DNA of 22,851 nt from JBDNJM01 sp041687755 (GTDB lineage Bacteria > Planctomycetota > UBA1135 > GCA-002686595). Positions within the stretch are counted from its first letter, which is position 1. Each line of letters opens with the position of its first letter. The notes beneath the pieces were generated by a model that worked only from the letters and a program-made list of their open reading frames with translations, was not told the origin of the DNA and searched no databases. Location: assembly GCA_041687755.1 (NCBI GenBank), contig JBDNJM010000132.1:1-22851 (forward strand). Direction: 5' to 3'. Position numbers and translations under genes: made by a program. Below, piece after piece: positions 21,589 to 22,851 of the stretch.

Positions 21589-22770
21589 ATGTCCAACCCG
21601 ACGACGACCTTCGACTTTACGAACTCCGCCGGCCAAAAGCTGTCCGGGCGCCTGGAGCTGCCCGCCGGTGCCGTCCGGGCCTACGCCGTTTTCGCGCATT
21701 GCTTTACGTGCAGCAAGAACGTTGCCGCCGCCACCCGGGTGGCGCGCGCTCTCGCCGAGCACGGCTTTGGCGTCCTGCGCTTCGACTTCACGGGGCTCGG
21801 GAACAGCGAGGGCGACTTCGCCAACACGCACTTCAGCTCCAACACCGCCGACCTGATCGCGGCCGCCCGGGCGCTCGAGGCGGACGGCCGCGCGCCGGCG
21901 CTGCTCGTCGGGCACTCCCTGGGGGGCGCGGCGGTGCTCGCTGCGGCCGGCGAGCTACCCATGGTTCGAGCCGTCGCGACGATCAGTGCCCCGAGCGACG
22001 TTGCCCACGTGCGGAACCTGTTCGAGGGGCACCTGGACCAGATCACGACCGAGGGCGCGGCCGAGGTGCAACTCGCGGGTCGAACCTTCACCGTGCGCCG
22101 CGAATTCCTTGAGGACATCGCCGGGCATAAGCTCACCGAGCGTGTGTCCGAGCTGCGCAAGGCGCTGCTGATCATGCACTCGCCGACCGACGACACCGTC
22201 GGGATTGAGCACGCCTCGAAGCTGTACCTGGCGGCGAAGCACCCGAAGAGCTTCATCTCGCTGGACGGAGCGGATCATCTCCTGACGCGCGCCGCCGACG
22301 CCGAATACGTGGCGCAGGTTCTGGCCGCCTGGGCGGTGCGCTATCTGCCCGAAGCCGAGCAGGCCCCCGAGTCGCCCATCCCGCACGGGGAGGTGACGGT
22401 TGAGAGCGTTGGCCGCTTCCGCCAGCGCGTGCGCGCGGAAAACCACGAGCTGATCGCGGACGAGCCGCGCAAGGTCGGCGGCACCGACCTGGGAATGGCG
22501 CCCTACGAGCTGCTCTTGGCCGCGCTCGGCGCGTGCACCTCGATGACCCTGCGGATGTATGCGGAGCGCAAGCAGTGGCCGCTGGAGAGCGTGCACGTGC
22601 ACCTGCGGCGGGAAAAGGCGGACGGCGCCGAGATCTACACCCGCGTGATCGACATACGCGGTGAGCTCGACGACGAACAGCGCGCGCGGCTGCTAGAAAT
22701 CGCGGAGAAGTGCCCGGTGCACAAGACGCTGACCGAGGCGGAGGTTCGGGTGGAGAGCGCGCTCGCCTAG
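21589..22770 (+). CDS. Bifunctional alpha/beta hydrolase / OsmC family protein
   Basis: This 393-residue protein fuses two domains. Residues about 1-255 are an alpha/beta hydrolase with a nucleophile elbow GHSLGG (108-113, S110), a likely acid D201 or D202 (HSPTDDTV) and His230 (GADHLL). Residues about 265-393 are an OsmC domain with its two redox cysteines: C316 in LGACTSMTLRMYA and C375 in EKCPVHKTL. OsmC proteins reduce organic hydroperoxides, so the protein may combine hydrolysis of an ester or peroxide with detoxification. This fused architecture is a known family whose physiological substrate I cannot name. It has no signal peptide. The start is ATG 21589. Its stop lies 3 nt before a long palindrome. 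Confidence 0.93.
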   Translation: MSNPTTTFDFTNSAGQKLSGRLELPAGAVRAYAVFAHCFTCSKNVAAATRVARALAEHGFGVLRFDFTGLGNSEGDFANTHFSSNTADLIAAARALEADGRAPALLVGHSLGGAAVLAAAGELPMVRAVATISAPSDVAHVRNLFEGHLDQITTEGAAEVQLAGRTFTVRREFLEDIAGHKLTERVSELRKALLIMHSPTDDTVGIEHASKLYLAAKHPKSFISLDGADHLLTRAADAEYVAQVLAAWAVRYLPEAEQAPESPIPHGEVTVESVGRFRQRVRAENHELIADEPRKVGGTDLGMAPYELLLAALGACTSMTLRMYAERKQWPLESVHVHLRREKADGAEIYTRVIDIRGELDDEQRARLLEIAEKCPVHKTLTEAEVRVESALA

Positions 22771-22773
22771 GCA

Positions 22774-22851
22774 TCCGGGCGGGGGGAAGGATACGGTGCC
22801 AGGCACGTTTTCACCGGCATCGGCGACCCCGGCCGCGAAGCGGCCGGGGTC
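22774..22851. repeat. Palindrome of the copy-1 subfamily, cut by the window edge (copy 4)
   Basis: The complete left arm (22774-22835, 62 nt), a loop CGAAG and the first 11 nt of the right arm (22841-22851) are visible. The left arm equals that of the 12186 element except at four positions (16, 52, 56, 58). The three of these whose partners are visible are matched by complementary changes in the right arm. The core GGTGCCAGGCAC is at the same arm position. It begins 3 nt after the stop of the hydrolase-OsmC gene. Confidence 0.9.

Overview
The window is high-GC bacterial DNA with tightly packed genes. No rRNA, tRNA, CRISPR array or transposase gene is visible. The gene content points to Planctomycetota: two Tat-exported Gfo/Idh/MocA oxidoreductases, a membrane protein with a CxxCH heme site, large exported FG-GAP and SBBP beta-propeller proteins, and few clear Shine-Dalgarno sequences. 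This assignment is inference from gene content, not a marker gene.

Layout. (1) 1-4293, minus strand: a pair of exported beta-propeller proteins. The downstream one (SBBP repeats, DUF7948-like N-terminus) is open to the left edge of the window and has no stop codon inside it. (2) 4532-11470: a maltodextrin-type module. On the minus strand lie a solute-binding protein fused to a MalF-like permease, a MalG-like permease and a MalK-like ATPase. Diverging from them, across only 39 bp, is an exported CBM48-CBM34-GH13 amylase/neopullulanase. The enzyme would cut alpha-glucans outside the cytoplasm and the transporter would import the products. (3) 11599-12177: a DUF4136 lipoprotein. (4) 12318-17820, minus strand: a five-gene run of Tat-lipoprotein Gfo/Idh/MocA oxidoreductase, ApbE flavin transferase, second Tat oxidoreductase, membrane CxxCH protein and prolyl aminopeptidase. 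The last three are joined by 4-nt start/stop overlaps. (5) 17931-18578: a coiled-coil tail-anchored protein of unknown role. (6) 18734-21353, minus strand: NADP-type glutamate dehydrogenase, preceded by a lipoprotein zinc peptidase. (7) 21589-22770: an alpha/beta hydrolase-OsmC fusion.

The most unusual structure is a family of very long, near-perfect palindromes sharing the core GGTGYCAGRCAC. Copies lie at 12186-12314 (62-nt perfect arms), 18609-18695 (43-nt perfect arms), 20096-20236 (about 70-nt arms) and 22774 to the right edge. Each sits at the 3' end of a gene. Two copies belong to one subfamily and differ by base changes matched in both arms. A third copy supplies the last 23 codons and the stop codon of the peptidase gene. 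No mobilising enzyme is encoded in the window, so they look like non-autonomous REP/MITE-like elements.
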